DNA of 64,000 nt from Candidatus Gastranaerophilales bacterium (GCA_944324425.1 CALUWE010000005.1:1-64000), one strand, 5' to 3'; shown: positions 23,683 through 32,830, counted from the stretch's first letter. Made by a program: numbers and translations. The notes: generated by a model from the sequence alone, not told the origin.

Positions 23683-24646
23683 AAAAACTTTTATTTTTGA
23701 CTTTCTGATAACTCAAAACTGCAATTACAGGTGCCCTTATTGCTCCCAAAGTAAAAAGTTTCATAAAGGAATTTTTGAACAAGCTTCAGGTGAAACCATA
23801 AATTCGGTTTTAAATTTTATTGATAAAAATTTATCTGAATTTAATTTTGAAATTACGGTTTCAGGCGGCGAACCGTTAATACATCCTGAATTTTTCAATT
23901 TTTTGGCTGAATTAAAAAAAAGAAATGTTGCGGTTTCTGTTGTTTCCAACTTTTCGTTTCAAATTGAACAATATAAAAAAATTAAAGACATTTTAGGTGA
24001 AAATTTTAAAGAACTTCTTGTTTCCCTTCATCTATCCCAAGTCAAAAACAAGGATGAATTTTTATCTAAAGCCGCAGCCTTTAACTGTTTCAAGCAGAAT
24101 ACAAATTTTGTGGTTGCATCTGTTTTAACTGATGAAAATGTTGATGAATTAAAGAAAGTTGCCGAATTTTTAAAAGAAAATGAGATAAAATTTGAACTCC
24201 AGCATTTAAGAATAAATAATAAATTTGTTGAATACGGTGATATTGCAAGAGAGTTTATTTCAAAATTTCCTATTTCAAAAATTAAAGAAAAATCGGGAAC
24301 CTATTCTAAAATTTGTTTGGCAGGCTCAAACTTTATGATAATTTATCAAAATGGCGAATGCTACCGCTGCTATTCTTCAAGATTTAATAAAATTCATTCT
24401 CTTGGAAATATAAACTCTAAAAATTTCAAACTCTATGATAGGCCCATCCCTTGCCTTAATAAGAATTGCACTTGCCCAAAGCCCATTTTATTTAATATGA
24501 TCGATTATTCTTCAAGTGCTCCCCTAAAAGCTTTAATTTTAAGCCTTTACAATGCATTTTTTATTCCTTTTTATATAGTTAAAAATTTTAATTCTCTGAA
24601 AGAAAAATTTATTCAGGGCAGAAATTTTAAAAATAATAACTCTTGA
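23672..24646 (+). CDS. Radical SAM protein of unknown substrate
   Basis: 324 residues. The radical SAM cluster motif CNYRCPYC is at residues 17-24, with TVSGGEPLIHPEF and SVVSNFS as SAM-binding elements. The C-terminal part has GECYRCYSS and a cysteine-rich NKNCTCPKP, suggesting additional cluster ligands but not a complete SPASM. A hydrophobic, membrane-like C-terminal stretch (LILSLYNAFFIPFYIVKNF) is unusual for the family. The start overlaps the 3' end of leuA. The substrate is unknown. Confidence 0.82.
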   Translation: MNNKKTFIFDFLITQNCNYRCPYCSQSKKFHKGIFEQASGETINSVLNFIDKNLSEFNFEITVSGGEPLIHPEFFNFLAELKKRNVAVSVVSNFSFQIEQYKKIKDILGENFKELLVSLHLSQVKNKDEFLSKAAAFNCFKQNTNFVVASVLTDENVDELKKVAEFLKENEIKFELQHLRINNKFVEYGDIAREFISKFPISKIKEKSGTYSKICLAGSNFMIIYQNGECYRCYSSRFNKIHSLGNINSKNFKLYDRPIPCLNKNCTCPKPILFNMIDYSSSAPLKALILSLYNAFFIPFYIVKNFNSLKEKFIQGRNFKNNNS

Positions 24647-24692
24647 TTTATTGCTTTTATTTGTTAAAATTTTGTTGCGTTGATGTATCTGT

Positions 24693-24769
24693 CGGGACGT
24701 AGCGCAGCTTGGTAGCGCACCACCTTGGGGTGGTGGGGGTCGCAGGTTCAAATCCTGTCGTTCCGACCA
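24693..24769 (+). tRNA. tRNA-Pro(GGG)
   Basis: A 77-nt cloverleaf: acceptor CGGGACG/CGTTCCG with discriminator A and encoded CCA, D-arm GCGC/GCGC, anticodon stem CCACC/GGTGG with loop TTGGGGT (anticodon GGG), and T-arm GCAGG TTCAAAT CCTGT. It is followed directly by a terminator. Confidence 0.96.
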
Positions 24770-24775
24770 TTTAAG

Positions 24776-24810
24776 AAAAAACACCTTTTATCAAAAAAGG
24801 TGTTTTTTCT
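24776..24810 (+). terminator. Terminator after tRNA-Pro
   Basis: AAAAAACACCTTTT (24776-24789) and AAAAGGTGTTTTTT (24795-24808) form a 14-bp perfect hairpin with a T-run. Confidence 0.9.
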
Positions 24811-24904
24811 TCGGATAACTTTTTGATTTAAGCATTTAAATGTGCAAGCGCACTTTTAAACCGCAAATGTTTAATATCTTGATGTTTGGATTGTTTGTTC
24901 AAAA

Positions 24905-25033
24905 CTATTTTGCATAAAAGGGTCTTTTGTTTTTAAACTGCCTGTATCCAAGATAACCTGAAATCACTAAATCTATAAGCAAAAAAGCGGTAAGACCGCC
25001 CTTTATTTTATTTTTTACATATTTTAATAACAA
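24905..25033 (-). CDS. Possible 42-residue single-span membrane peptide
   Basis: A minus-strand frame from TTG (25033) to TAG (24905). The product would have a basic N-terminus, one hydrophobic helix (GGLTAFLLIDLVISGYLGY) and a basic tail ending RPFYAK. This follows positive-inside membrane peptide logic, but there is no convincing Shine-Dalgarno and part of the frame overlaps a GCGGT/ACCGC hairpin (24985-24998). It is the only coding-like signal in the 310-bp gap 24770-25083. Confidence 0.25.
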   Translation of the reverse strand: MLLKYVKNKIKGGLTAFLLIDLVISGYLGYRQFKNKRPFYAK

Positions 25034-25083
25034 TTTTTTTTTACGAAAAATTTTTATTATAAGAGTGGAAGCAACGGTTTTTT

Positions 25084-27804
25084 ATGAATACATTTATATC
25101 TCTCAACGACTTTAAAAATTTTACTCAAAATAATGCCGCTCAGCCTCAGGGGACTGAAAAATATGTTCTGCCGTTAAAAAATGTACGTAATTTGCAAATA
25201 AATACATCTGCTATTAATGATAAATTTCAAAGTGCAAAAAAACAAAACGGTTTGGTTGAAAAACTTGCCGATAAAGTAAAAAATGTTACAAAAATCGGTT
25301 TCGGTTCGGCTAAAATTGAACAATCCATTGCAGATTTTAACTCCGGCAAAAAAACACAACAGGAAGTTGAAGCGGATATTAAAAATTACAGACGCTCGCA
25401 AGAAAATGTTGCGCAATCATTTGGTGATCTTGCCTCAATTGCTCTTGCGGGTCTTGTTTTTTTTGCACTGCATAAAAACCTTACTAAAGGAAAATCAATT
25501 GTTCAATTAAAAGAAGATAAGATTAAAGGTGCTATGCAAAAATTTGCCGAACGTCTTGAAAATTTTAAAGGCAATGAGCAACTTAAAAAAATATTATTAA
25601 AATTTCAAGATAAAAAGAATCAAGATAAAATCTACGACATTCTGAGCGACAGAAAAACCGTTAATGTCCTTGCCGCTTTGCCTGCCATGTTTGTGGGCGG
25701 ATTTGTTAAGTCAAATGTTCTTAAATTAAACAGAATAGGTACTTCCCAATATAAAGCCGAATACGACAAAGAAAAAATGTCTAAAGAGGAAATCAAGCAG
25801 ATTAAAAAGGCCAATAAAAAAGCAAAGAAAAATGCTAATTTCAGAAATAATCTTTCAGGCGCCATTAACGGTTTAACCATGCCGATAGTTGGCATGTTGG
25901 GCCCTGCGGGTGTTCCTTTATATCTTGCGGTTAATTCTTTGTCAAAATATTTTATTGCATCCGGAGAAGATAAAGGCGAAAAATCACCGGCTTCGTTTGT
26001 TGAAAATCTTGGCTCTTCAAAATTGGTTAATGCAATGACGGCTGCTTTAATTGCTGTTCCTTTAATTAAAAACGGCAAATTTACAAGAGTGCTTGAAGAA
26101 AATGCCCAAAAGGTTGTTGATGAACTGAAAAACGTAAAATTATCCTCTAAATTGTCATCAAAAGGCTCATATGATGAATTAGAGCAAATTTTGTTCTCAA
26201 ATCCGAAAATCGGTGCCATTATGGAAGGCGAACTTAAGGATACGGATAAAATTCGTTTGCTTGGCGAAGAAAACATTTTTGCACTTAAGTTTAAGCAAAT
26301 TTCTAATGACGGAAGCGGACTGACAAATGCTCTAAGAGAGAAATGTCCTCAAACATGGACACTGCAGGATGCTCAAAGAGAAGTTGAAAAAACATTTGGT
26401 GAAAATACATATAAATTAAGACAATGTGTCGGAAGCGGCACGGTTGCTCAAACATTCGTTGCCGAAGATAAAAACGGAAGAAAAGTTTGTATAAAAATGA
26501 TTCATAAGGGCATGAGTAAAGATAAAATTTTAAAAGATAAAGAAGCCTTTATTTCAATGATTAATGCAAGCGGAAAAACTCAACAAGAAAAAGATTATTT
26601 AATTAAAAATATCGAAAATATTTCAAGAGGCATAGAAGCCGAAGTTAACCTTCAAAATGAAATGGATGCCGCAAAAAGGCTTGCCGAAACGGTTAAAAAA
26701 GCAAACGTGGTTAAACCGATTGAAGTTAAAGATAACATATATGTAATGGAACGCGCAGAAGGCATTAGTCTTGCAGATTTCAACGAATTCGGCGATAAAA
26801 TTTCGCGTGCAAGATGGGATGTCGAGTTTTATGAAAAATTTGCAAACGATGGTTCGACATACAGCTATGTAAGCCAAGCCGAACTGGCACGCTACAAAAA
26901 AGAATTAGCGGATTTGATTGCAGAATTTAAAGCAAAAGTCGGTATTGATATTGAATTTGAAGATTTAACAAAAGATGAAACGTTAAAAATGCTCAGACAA
27001 TATCAGGATATTTTGACGGAACAATTTTCTAAAGTGGACGTACAAGGCAAAGTAATCCATGGCGACATTCACCCGGGTAATATATTTATCGATGTTAAAA
27101 AATTAAAAGAAGGTAAAAACTGTTTTACATTAATTGATACCGGTAACGTTATCGAGCAAACAAGAGAACAAGCCATAAGGTTTATGAACTTAACAAACTA
27201 TGTTAAAAATGCAGATGTTGATAATATTGTAGATTTCGTATTGGACGGCGCAACTCTGCCAAACGGCATGACAAGACAAAAAGCTGCTGAATTATTAAGT
27301 GCCGAGTTAAGAAAAGCATTCTTTGACAAGCAAACCGGAATTCCCGTTTTGACAAATGACACTTTGCTGACTATGACCGAAAATATCTTGCAGGGTCTTA
27401 ATATTATACCGTCGTCTGTTCAGGGTAATTTGTTAAAGGCTAAAAAATCAAGCAGTAATTCGCTGATAGAATTATACAAATCATATCTTACTAAATTTGA
27501 ATCACAATTTGATAAATCGGGTGATTTGTCTCCCGCGCAAAGGCTCGCTTTTATTGCCAAGGTTACCGCAGAATTAACAAAAGATATCACGGGGCTCAAA
27601 ACAAGAAATGCAATTCATTCCATGATGCAGGAAAGATCTAATTTGTTAAAATTGCCTCTTACTGAAAGAATAAAACTTAAAAAAGGATTAAACGTTCCGG
27701 ATGCTAATTCTAAAGACGCATTAACTTACTTCCTTAAACAATATTCCTCGGAAGATTTTGATGTTAAAAATTTTGTTGCGGAATTTTCTAAGGCATATAT
27801 GTAA
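25084..27804 (+). CDS. Very long ABC1/UbiB-like atypical kinase with membrane N-terminal half
   Basis: 906 residues. The first 430 or so residues contain several hydrophobic segments (LASIALAGLVFFALHK, VLAALPAMFVGGFV, LTMPIVGMLGPAGVPLYLAV, AMTAALIAVPLI) and Lys-rich linkers. A kinase-like domain of the ABC1/ADCK type follows: nucleotide loop CVGSGTVAQTFVAED (near 449), Lys471 in CIKMIHKG, the alpha-C Glu region AEVNLQNEMDAA, catalytic loop HGDIHPGNIFI (D661, N666), and a metal-binding site LIDTG (685-687) where the family normally has DFG. A helical C-terminal 200 residues follow. Typical UbiB proteins are about 550 residues, so this is a new arrangement. Target unknown. It is monocistronic. 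Confidence 0.78.
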   Translation: MNTFISLNDFKNFTQNNAAQPQGTEKYVLPLKNVRNLQINTSAINDKFQSAKKQNGLVEKLADKVKNVTKIGFGSAKIEQSIADFNSGKKTQQEVEADIKNYRRSQENVAQSFGDLASIALAGLVFFALHKNLTKGKSIVQLKEDKIKGAMQKFAERLENFKGNEQLKKILLKFQDKKNQDKIYDILSDRKTVNVLAALPAMFVGGFVKSNVLKLNRIGTSQYKAEYDKEKMSKEEIKQIKKANKKAKKNANFRNNLSGAINGLTMPIVGMLGPAGVPLYLAVNSLSKYFIASGEDKGEKSPASFVENLGSSKLVNAMTAALIAVPLIKNGKFTRVLEENAQKVVDELKNVKLSSKLSSKGSYDELEQILFSNPKIGAIMEGELKDTDKIRLLGEENIFALKFKQISNDGSGLTNALREKCPQTWTLQDAQREVEKTFGENTYKLRQCVGSGTVAQTFVAEDKNGRKVCIKMIHKGMSKDKILKDKEAFISMINASGKTQQEKDYLIKNIENISRGIEAEVNLQNEMDAAKRLAETVKKANVVKPIEVKDNIYVMERAEGISLADFNEFGDKISRARWDVEFYEKFANDGSTYSYVSQAELARYKKELADLIAEFKAKVGIDIEFEDLTKDETLKMLRQYQDILTEQFSKVDVQGKVIHGDIHPGNIFIDVKKLKEGKNCFTLIDTGNVIEQTREQAIRFMNLTNYVKNADVDNIVDFVLDGATLPNGMTRQKAAELLSAELRKAFFDKQTGIPVLTNDTLLTMTENILQGLNIIPSSVQGNLLKAKKSSSNSLIELYKSYLTKFESQFDKSGDLSPAQRLAFIAKVTAELTKDITGLKTRNAIHSMMQERSNLLKLPLTERIKLKKGLNVPDANSKDALTYFLKQYSSEDFDVKNFVAEFSKAYM

Positions 27805-27950
27805 AAACCTTTAAATTAATACCGCCCATATAATGGATTGACTTTAATTATGCTTGATTTTCCTTGTAAAAAATTATAAATTATTTTTAGTATTGGGCTA
27901 AAGGTTTTAATGCAACCTGCCGATAACTATACGGGTAATACGAGGCACAT

Positions 27951-29078
27951 ATGTTAAGCATAGATAAAAGTTTGCAATTTGAGGGTCTGGATAATTTCCT
28001 TTATGCAACTAACGAAAACGTAACAAATACAATTTTGCTTGTTGATGATGAAATTAACAATCTTCAGCTTATAAAACGTGCTCTTAGAGGTAAATATAAT
28101 ATTTTAACGGCAAGCCAAGGCGCAGAAGGGCTTGACGTTTTAAAGCAAAACATTGATAAAATATGCCTTATAATTTCAGACCACAAAATGCCTGTTATGG
28201 AAGGCACGGAATTTTTGGAAAAAGCAAATCAAATTGCGCCAGATGTGATAAAAATTTTATTAACAGGCTTTACTGACATTGAAATTTTAACTGATGCCGT
28301 TAACAAATGTAATCTGTTTCAATACATTACAAAACCTTTTGACCCCAATGAGTTAATAGCTGTTGTTGAATCCGGTGTTGAAAAATTCAATCTTTCAAGT
28401 TCAAAGTCCATGATGATGAAGGATTTAAAAGAGCTTTTCTACAAAACAATAAAATCCATCTCTGCAACTTTGGACGCAAAAGATGCCTATACCCATGGTC
28501 ATTCCATGAGGGTTACCTTGTATTCTCTTATGTTGGCAAGCACAATTTGCCCTGACGATCTTAAGTTTTTGGAAAATGTTGAAATTGCAGGCCTTCTTCA
28601 TGATATAGGAAAAATTTCAATTCCTCAAAGTGTTCTTTGCAAACCCGGCAGACTGACCGATGATGAATTTGTTATCATGAAATCTCACCCCGTATGTTCT
28701 GAAAGGCTTGTTGAAAATATAAAACAACTGGGTGATGTCGGTCAATGGGTAAAAGCTCACCATGAAAGGTGGGACGGCACAGGATATCCTGACAAATTAA
28801 AAGGTGAAGAAATTCCTTTGTGCGCAAGAATTGTTGCAATTGCTGATACTTATGACGCCATGACAAGTACAAGGTCATATAGAAGCTCACTTTTGCATGA
28901 AGTTGCAATTGAAGAAATTGAAAAGTGTGCAGGTACCCAGTTTGACCCTGAATTGGCGAAAAAATTCGTAGATATGCAGGATTTAATTAAGAAGGCAAAA
29001 GATGAGCCCGAAAAATTCTATAAGCAGTACAGCGTTCTTCAAAAACTTATAGATAAAGGTGTTACCGGCGGGTTTTAA
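27951..29078 (+). CDS. Response regulator with HD-GYP phosphodiesterase output domain
   Basis: 375 residues. A receiver domain spans about 25-150, with acidic pocket LLVDDE, phospho-acceptor Asp in ISDHKMP, the Thr in LLTGF and Lys in ITKPF. The HD-GYP domain spans about 170-350, with HGHSMRVT, LLHDIGKI and HHERWDGTGYP all intact, so c-di-GMP hydrolysis is expected. GAGG lies 8 nt before the ATG. No histidine kinase is adjacent. The substrate assignment rests on the intact motif set. Confidence 0.93.
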   Translation: MLSIDKSLQFEGLDNFLYATNENVTNTILLVDDEINNLQLIKRALRGKYNILTASQGAEGLDVLKQNIDKICLIISDHKMPVMEGTEFLEKANQIAPDVIKILLTGFTDIEILTDAVNKCNLFQYITKPFDPNELIAVVESGVEKFNLSSSKSMMMKDLKELFYKTIKSISATLDAKDAYTHGHSMRVTLYSLMLASTICPDDLKFLENVEIAGLLHDIGKISIPQSVLCKPGRLTDDEFVIMKSHPVCSERLVENIKQLGDVGQWVKAHHERWDGTGYPDKLKGEEIPLCARIVAIADTYDAMTSTRSYRSSLLHEVAIEEIEKCAGTQFDPELAKKFVDMQDLIKKAKDEPEKFYKQYSVLQKLIDKGVTGGF

Positions 29079-29101
29079 TTTATTAAAATAAATATAAAAA
29101 T

Positions 29102-29130
29102 AAAAAACTCTTCATTCGAAGAGTTTTTTA
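29102..29130 (+). terminator. Terminator after the HD-GYP gene
   Basis: AAAAAACTCTTC and GAAGAGTTTTTT form a 12-bp hairpin around ATTC. Confidence 0.85.
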
Positions 29131-29134
29131 AATT

Positions 29135-29222
29135 AGGAGAAGAAGGGATTCGAACCCTTGGTACGTTATTCACGTACGACGGTTTTCAAGACCGCTCCGA
29201 TCAACCACTCCGGCACTTCTCC
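29135..29222 (-). tRNA. tRNA-Ser(TGA)
   Basis: On the minus strand: acceptor GGAGAAG/CTTCTCC, D-arm CCG/CGG, anticodon stem GCGGT/ACCGT with loop CTTGAAA (TGA), a long variable arm GTACGT/ACGTAC as in class II tRNAs, and T-arm AAGGG TTCGAAT CCCTT. No CCA is encoded, and the base at the discriminator position is T rather than the usual G. Confidence 0.95.
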
Positions 29223-29280
29223 AATATGCAGTTGTCTTTGATTATTATTATAAAAAAATAATAATTTGTAAAGAGTTAAA

Positions 29281-30036
29281 TTATGAATCCAGTTCTTTTT
29301 TTAGTTGTTCAATTTCATTTTGTGAAGAATCATCTTCCTTGCATTCTATTAACTGCTGCTTAATGGCATCTAATTCGCCTTGAACTTCAATGCTTGTGCC
29401 AAGTGCTTTGTTTATTTCATCGTCAATATTTGTGCCTATTTTGGCTGTTTCTTCATATGCTGCTGCCAAATTTTCTTCTTCCGTTATTTTGTTTTTCATT
29501 TCCTCTAAAAGCGATGTTGTTGAATCATAATCAACGGATGATAATTGTTTGCTGACTTTTTTTGTGGTTTTGGCAACAGTATAGCGCGCTTTTAGGCTTT
29601 GGTATTCGCCTTCCCATTTTTGAATTTGGTGTTTTAGTTCAGATATTTTACCTTCCATTTTTTTTAGCATTTCATCATAATTCTTTGCTTCACTGTTCAT
29701 TTTTTGAACTTCTTTTAATAATTCATTCTTTTTATTCAAAGCTTCACCTGCAAGCCTGTCTGCTTCTTTTTCGTCTAATTCGCCGCTTTTTGCCTTTTTT
29801 AGAAGCTGAATTGCTTTTTGCTCATATTCTTTTGCTTGCATTGTTTTTGCTTCAATTTCTTTTTTAACACCGATTGAAATAGCTTTAACTTTTGCAAAAT
29901 TTTGCATGCTGTCATCAAAATCTTTTTTTAAATCTCTTATTGCTTGTTCCGTTAATCTGACAGGGTTTTCGAATTTTGACAATATGTGGTGTGCAAGTGC
30001 CTGCATCAATTTAAATGTTCTTGAGAATAAATTCAT
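29281..30036 (-). CDS. PspA/IM30 (Vipp1-like) membrane-stress protein
   Basis: 251 residues, almost entirely coiled coil with the PspA family pattern: an N-terminal amphipathic segment (MNLFSRTFKLMQALAHHIL), ENPVRLTEQAIRDLKKDF, then long helices with Glu/Lys heptads (for example KKMEGKISELKHQIQKWEGE). PspA/Vipp1 proteins form ESCRT-III-like assemblies on the inner membrane during envelope stress or membrane biogenesis. It overlaps the upstream J-domain gene by 4 bp (ATGA), with AAAGG before the ATG, so it is the last gene of a helicase/J-domain/PspA operon. Confidence 0.88.
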   Translation of the reverse strand: MNLFSRTFKLMQALAHHILSKFENPVRLTEQAIRDLKKDFDDSMQNFAKVKAISIGVKKEIEAKTMQAKEYEQKAIQLLKKAKSGELDEKEADRLAGEALNKKNELLKEVQKMNSEAKNYDEMLKKMEGKISELKHQIQKWEGEYQSLKARYTVAKTTKKVSKQLSSVDYDSTTSLLEEMKNKITEEENLAAAYEETAKIGTNIDDEINKALGTSIEVQGELDAIKQQLIECKEDDSSQNEIEQLKKELDS

Positions 30037-30362
30037 ATATTTTTCCTTTCAAAATAAGAATATGCTTCATTAATTTTTTTTGAAATAATTACTGCTTTTT
30101 GGTATTTTTCTTCGTTATTGCGGAAAAAATCCGGATGATATTTTTTTAACAATTTTTTATATGCTGCTTTAATTTGACTGAAAGGTGCGCCGTATTTCAG
30201 TTCAAGAATTTCATAATATTCTTTTTCTTTGTCGTTTTTAACGGTTTCTGTTGTTTTTGTTTCGGATAAAATTTCGTCATATTCGGCAAAATCTTTTCCG
30301 AGGCCTTCTTTGGCATTTATATTGCTTGTTATTATATTTTTTAATCTTTTAAAAAAACTCAA
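30033..30362 (-). CDS. Small J-domain protein
   Basis: 109 residues with a C-terminal J domain: YYEILELKYGAPFSQIKAAY, then KKYHPDFF containing the essential HPD, then KINEAYSYFE. The N-terminal 45 residues are unrelated to other DnaJ regions, and there is no zinc finger or substrate domain. It should stimulate a DnaK and target it to a partner, plausibly the PspA protein encoded next, with which it overlaps by 4 bp. The start is TTG at 30362 with AAAGGGG upstream. Confidence 0.86.
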   Translation of the reverse strand: MSFFKRLKNIITSNINAKEGLGKDFAEYDEILSETKTTETVKNDKEKEYYEILELKYGAPFSQIKAAYKKLLKKYHPDFFRNNEEKYQKAVIISKKINEAYSYFERKNI

Positions 30363-30372
30363 TTAAACCCCT

Positions 30373-32826
30373 TTACAGCCATATTCTGTTTTCAGACAAA
30401 TTCTCATCAAAGTAAAGATTGTATTCAGCTTTTAATAATTCTTTCCATCCATTGGGAGTTCTTGTCATTATTATATCCAAATATCCCAATTCTTGCTCTA
30501 AATATTTTAACAATATTTCCGTATATTTTTTGTTTGAACTGATAGCAAGCGGCGTCATAATATATTTATCGTCTTTTTTTATAATGTATTTCTGCCCTTC
30601 GGGCTTTGAGTAAATTTCTTTTATGGAATTAATAAAAATGTTCCTTTCTCTTGTTGTGCAGTTAAGAAGTGTTAGGCAGCCCGTGAATTCTTTTGTTGTG
30701 AAATATTCTAATTTTAATTCAGAATACGGTGTTTTAATTATTTTTGCTCTGCATAATGTTTTTAATACGGCATCTGCTATTTTATATTTTCTTTTTAAAT
30801 TTTCTCTTGTTTTAAACTTTAAAATCATTTTATAAATAAAGGCAAAAAACCCGCACTCAGGTTCTTTATTTCCTATAAACTTAACCGTTGTTTTTTCGGT
30901 TTCAATAACTTCATACATTCCTGACGTCATATTTTTTTCGGTTATTTTTGATTCCTTAAAAACCTGCTGCCATTTGGTTTTAAGTCCGGCTCGTTTTTTG
31001 CTTAAATTAATAAAAAATTTATTTAATTCTTCAATTTTATTTTTGTCCTGTGGCGGTGCATACACTTTAATTCTTTCTGTCCCGTTTTGAATTTTGTTGT
31101 CAAAATAGCTGACTCCTTCAAAAGTTTGAAACCTTTTTTCTATCGTTTCGAAATCTTTTGTAACCCCGTCTGCAACTGAAACCAAGTGCCAAATGTTTGC
31201 TGTTTTTTCTTTGTTGTTTTTGTCTATTCTAAGCGCTCTTCCTCTCATTTGATTGGATAGCATAAAAGACCCTACAACGCTTGCAATAATTAAGCAGTTA
31301 ACGGCAGGGCAATCCCAGCCTTCGCCCAAAAGCGCCGCTGTTCCGATTAAAACATTAATTTCGCCATCATAAAAAAGCTTTGTTATAACAGGGGTTATGT
31401 TAACATCCGAATATGTATTAACTCTTAAAAAATCCTCGTCAAAATTATCCGTTAAAATATTGTCAGCATTAAGCCCCATTTCAGTTACTGTTTTATATAA
31501 TTTTTCTTTTGCGCTTTTTGGAATTACAACAAGCGAACCTGTTAAAATTCCGATTTTTATATTTTTTGTTTTTTGAAAGCTTTTAATTTCATCAAAAACA
31601 GATAATACATTTACTCTTAAACTGTCCCCTTTTGAAATGTAATCTAATAAAATAACTTCTCTGAGTTCATTTTTCAGATTTTCAGCTTCTGTTTCCGTTA
31701 TTTTTTTTATTGAATAAATTTTATTTGTGCTTCTTGCAATTAATTTTTTTAATTTTTCACCCCCGAAATCAACCTTTTTGCTTGATGATAACAGGTTTAA
31801 TTCCTTTAATTTTTGATATATCTCTTTTGAATTTTTAAAATATTGTTCATATTCACCTATAATTCCGTTTGTTAAAATTTCTGCTTCAAATGTATTGAAT
31901 GCGGGTATATTTTCTTTTTTGACATCTAAAAAATTTATAAGTAAATTAGCTTCAATATCAAGTTCATTGTTATCCAGAAGCAAAGAAATCAAAGAAACGG
32001 TGAAATTTGTATCTTGATATATCAATTCAATATTTTTCTCAAGTTCGCATAAAAAGGGTGAATTTTTAACCTCAAACAGAAATTCGGAGCTGTTTTTCAA
32101 ATATTTTATAAAAGCTTCTTTTGATTTTTCAAAATTGTTTGCAATTTCTTCCTCTTTTTCTGTTAGGCTTGAAAAATAAATTAAATCCTGATGGGGGCAT
32201 AAATCTCCTGCTCTAACAAGCTCGGGGATTGAAATTTCGGCATCAACAGAACCGCAAAGTTCACTGTAATTTTTCCATTCACAGGCAGAAACATCGTACG
32301 GCGGAGTTCCTGTTAGAGAAACGGTTCTTAAATCGGGCGAATCAAGCGAATTTAATAGTTTTGTCAGAGTTCTGTACCATTCATCTCTAAGGTGGTGCGC
32401 TTCATCAAGCACAATTGTTTTTATATTGCACTCTTTCAGGCCGTTAATAAATTCCGCCTCTTTTTCTTTGTCTTTGCATATACTGTGGAGCGTTTGGTAT
32501 GTAAGAATTGTAATGGGTTGAATATTGTCCGCTTTAAGGCTTATTTGCAAAGAATCCTCTTTTTCTTGTATGAAATTCTCGCAAATTCTTTGCTTCCACT
32601 GGTTTCTTATTGTAATTGTAGGGGCTAAAATAAGAGTGTTATTTTTTAGTCTTGAAATAACCTCTACCCCTAAAATTGTTTTGCCCGCCCCCGGGGCTGC
32701 AACTATATTTAATTTTTTATCATCAAGATATTTTTCTAAACTTGAAAGACAGTTTTGCTGGTAATTTCTCCAGCTTCCTTTGAATTTAAGTTTTTCTGCC
32801 ATATCTTTTGTTTTTGATTCAATCAT
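30373..32826 (-). CDS. DEAD/DEAH-type superfamily 2 helicase
   Basis: 817 residues. Motif I AAPGAGKTILG near residue 45, motif Ia LILAPTITIRNQW, motif II VLDEAHHL near 140, motif III SLTGTPP, motif IV-V region VLIGTAALLGEGWDCPAVN, and motif VI QMRGRALRID. The arrangement is of the UvsW/SSL2-like group. The C-terminal 200 residues are unrecognised. It is the first gene of an operon with a J-domain and a PspA gene. A skp terminator stem lies just upstream of its ATG and no Shine-Dalgarno is evident. Nucleic-acid substrate unknown. Confidence 0.87.
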   Translation of the reverse strand: MIESKTKDMAEKLKFKGSWRNYQQNCLSSLEKYLDDKKLNIVAAPGAGKTILGVEVISRLKNNTLILAPTITIRNQWKQRICENFIQEKEDSLQISLKADNIQPITILTYQTLHSICKDKEKEAEFINGLKECNIKTIVLDEAHHLRDEWYRTLTKLLNSLDSPDLRTVSLTGTPPYDVSACEWKNYSELCGSVDAEISIPELVRAGDLCPHQDLIYFSSLTEKEEEIANNFEKSKEAFIKYLKNSSEFLFEVKNSPFLCELEKNIELIYQDTNFTVSLISLLLDNNELDIEANLLINFLDVKKENIPAFNTFEAEILTNGIIGEYEQYFKNSKEIYQKLKELNLLSSSKKVDFGGEKLKKLIARSTNKIYSIKKITETEAENLKNELREVILLDYISKGDSLRVNVLSVFDEIKSFQKTKNIKIGILTGSLVVIPKSAKEKLYKTVTEMGLNADNILTDNFDEDFLRVNTYSDVNITPVITKLFYDGEINVLIGTAALLGEGWDCPAVNCLIIASVVGSFMLSNQMRGRALRIDKNNKEKTANIWHLVSVADGVTKDFETIEKRFQTFEGVSYFDNKIQNGTERIKVYAPPQDKNKIEELNKFFINLSKKRAGLKTKWQQVFKESKITEKNMTSGMYEVIETEKTTVKFIGNKEPECGFFAFIYKMILKFKTRENLKRKYKIADAVLKTLCRAKIIKTPYSELKLEYFTTKEFTGCLTLLNCTTRERNIFINSIKEIYSKPEGQKYIIKKDDKYIMTPLAISSNKKYTEILLKYLEQELGYLDIIMTRTPNGWKELLKAEYNLYFDENLSENRIWL

Positions 32827-32830
32827 ACGT

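Noticed and set aside
25632-26276. 214-codon minus-strand frame opposite the ABC1-like gene
   Set aside because: A shadow of the sense gene; Ser/Phe/Leu-rich composition is what reverse-complement Lys/Glu/Asn codons give.
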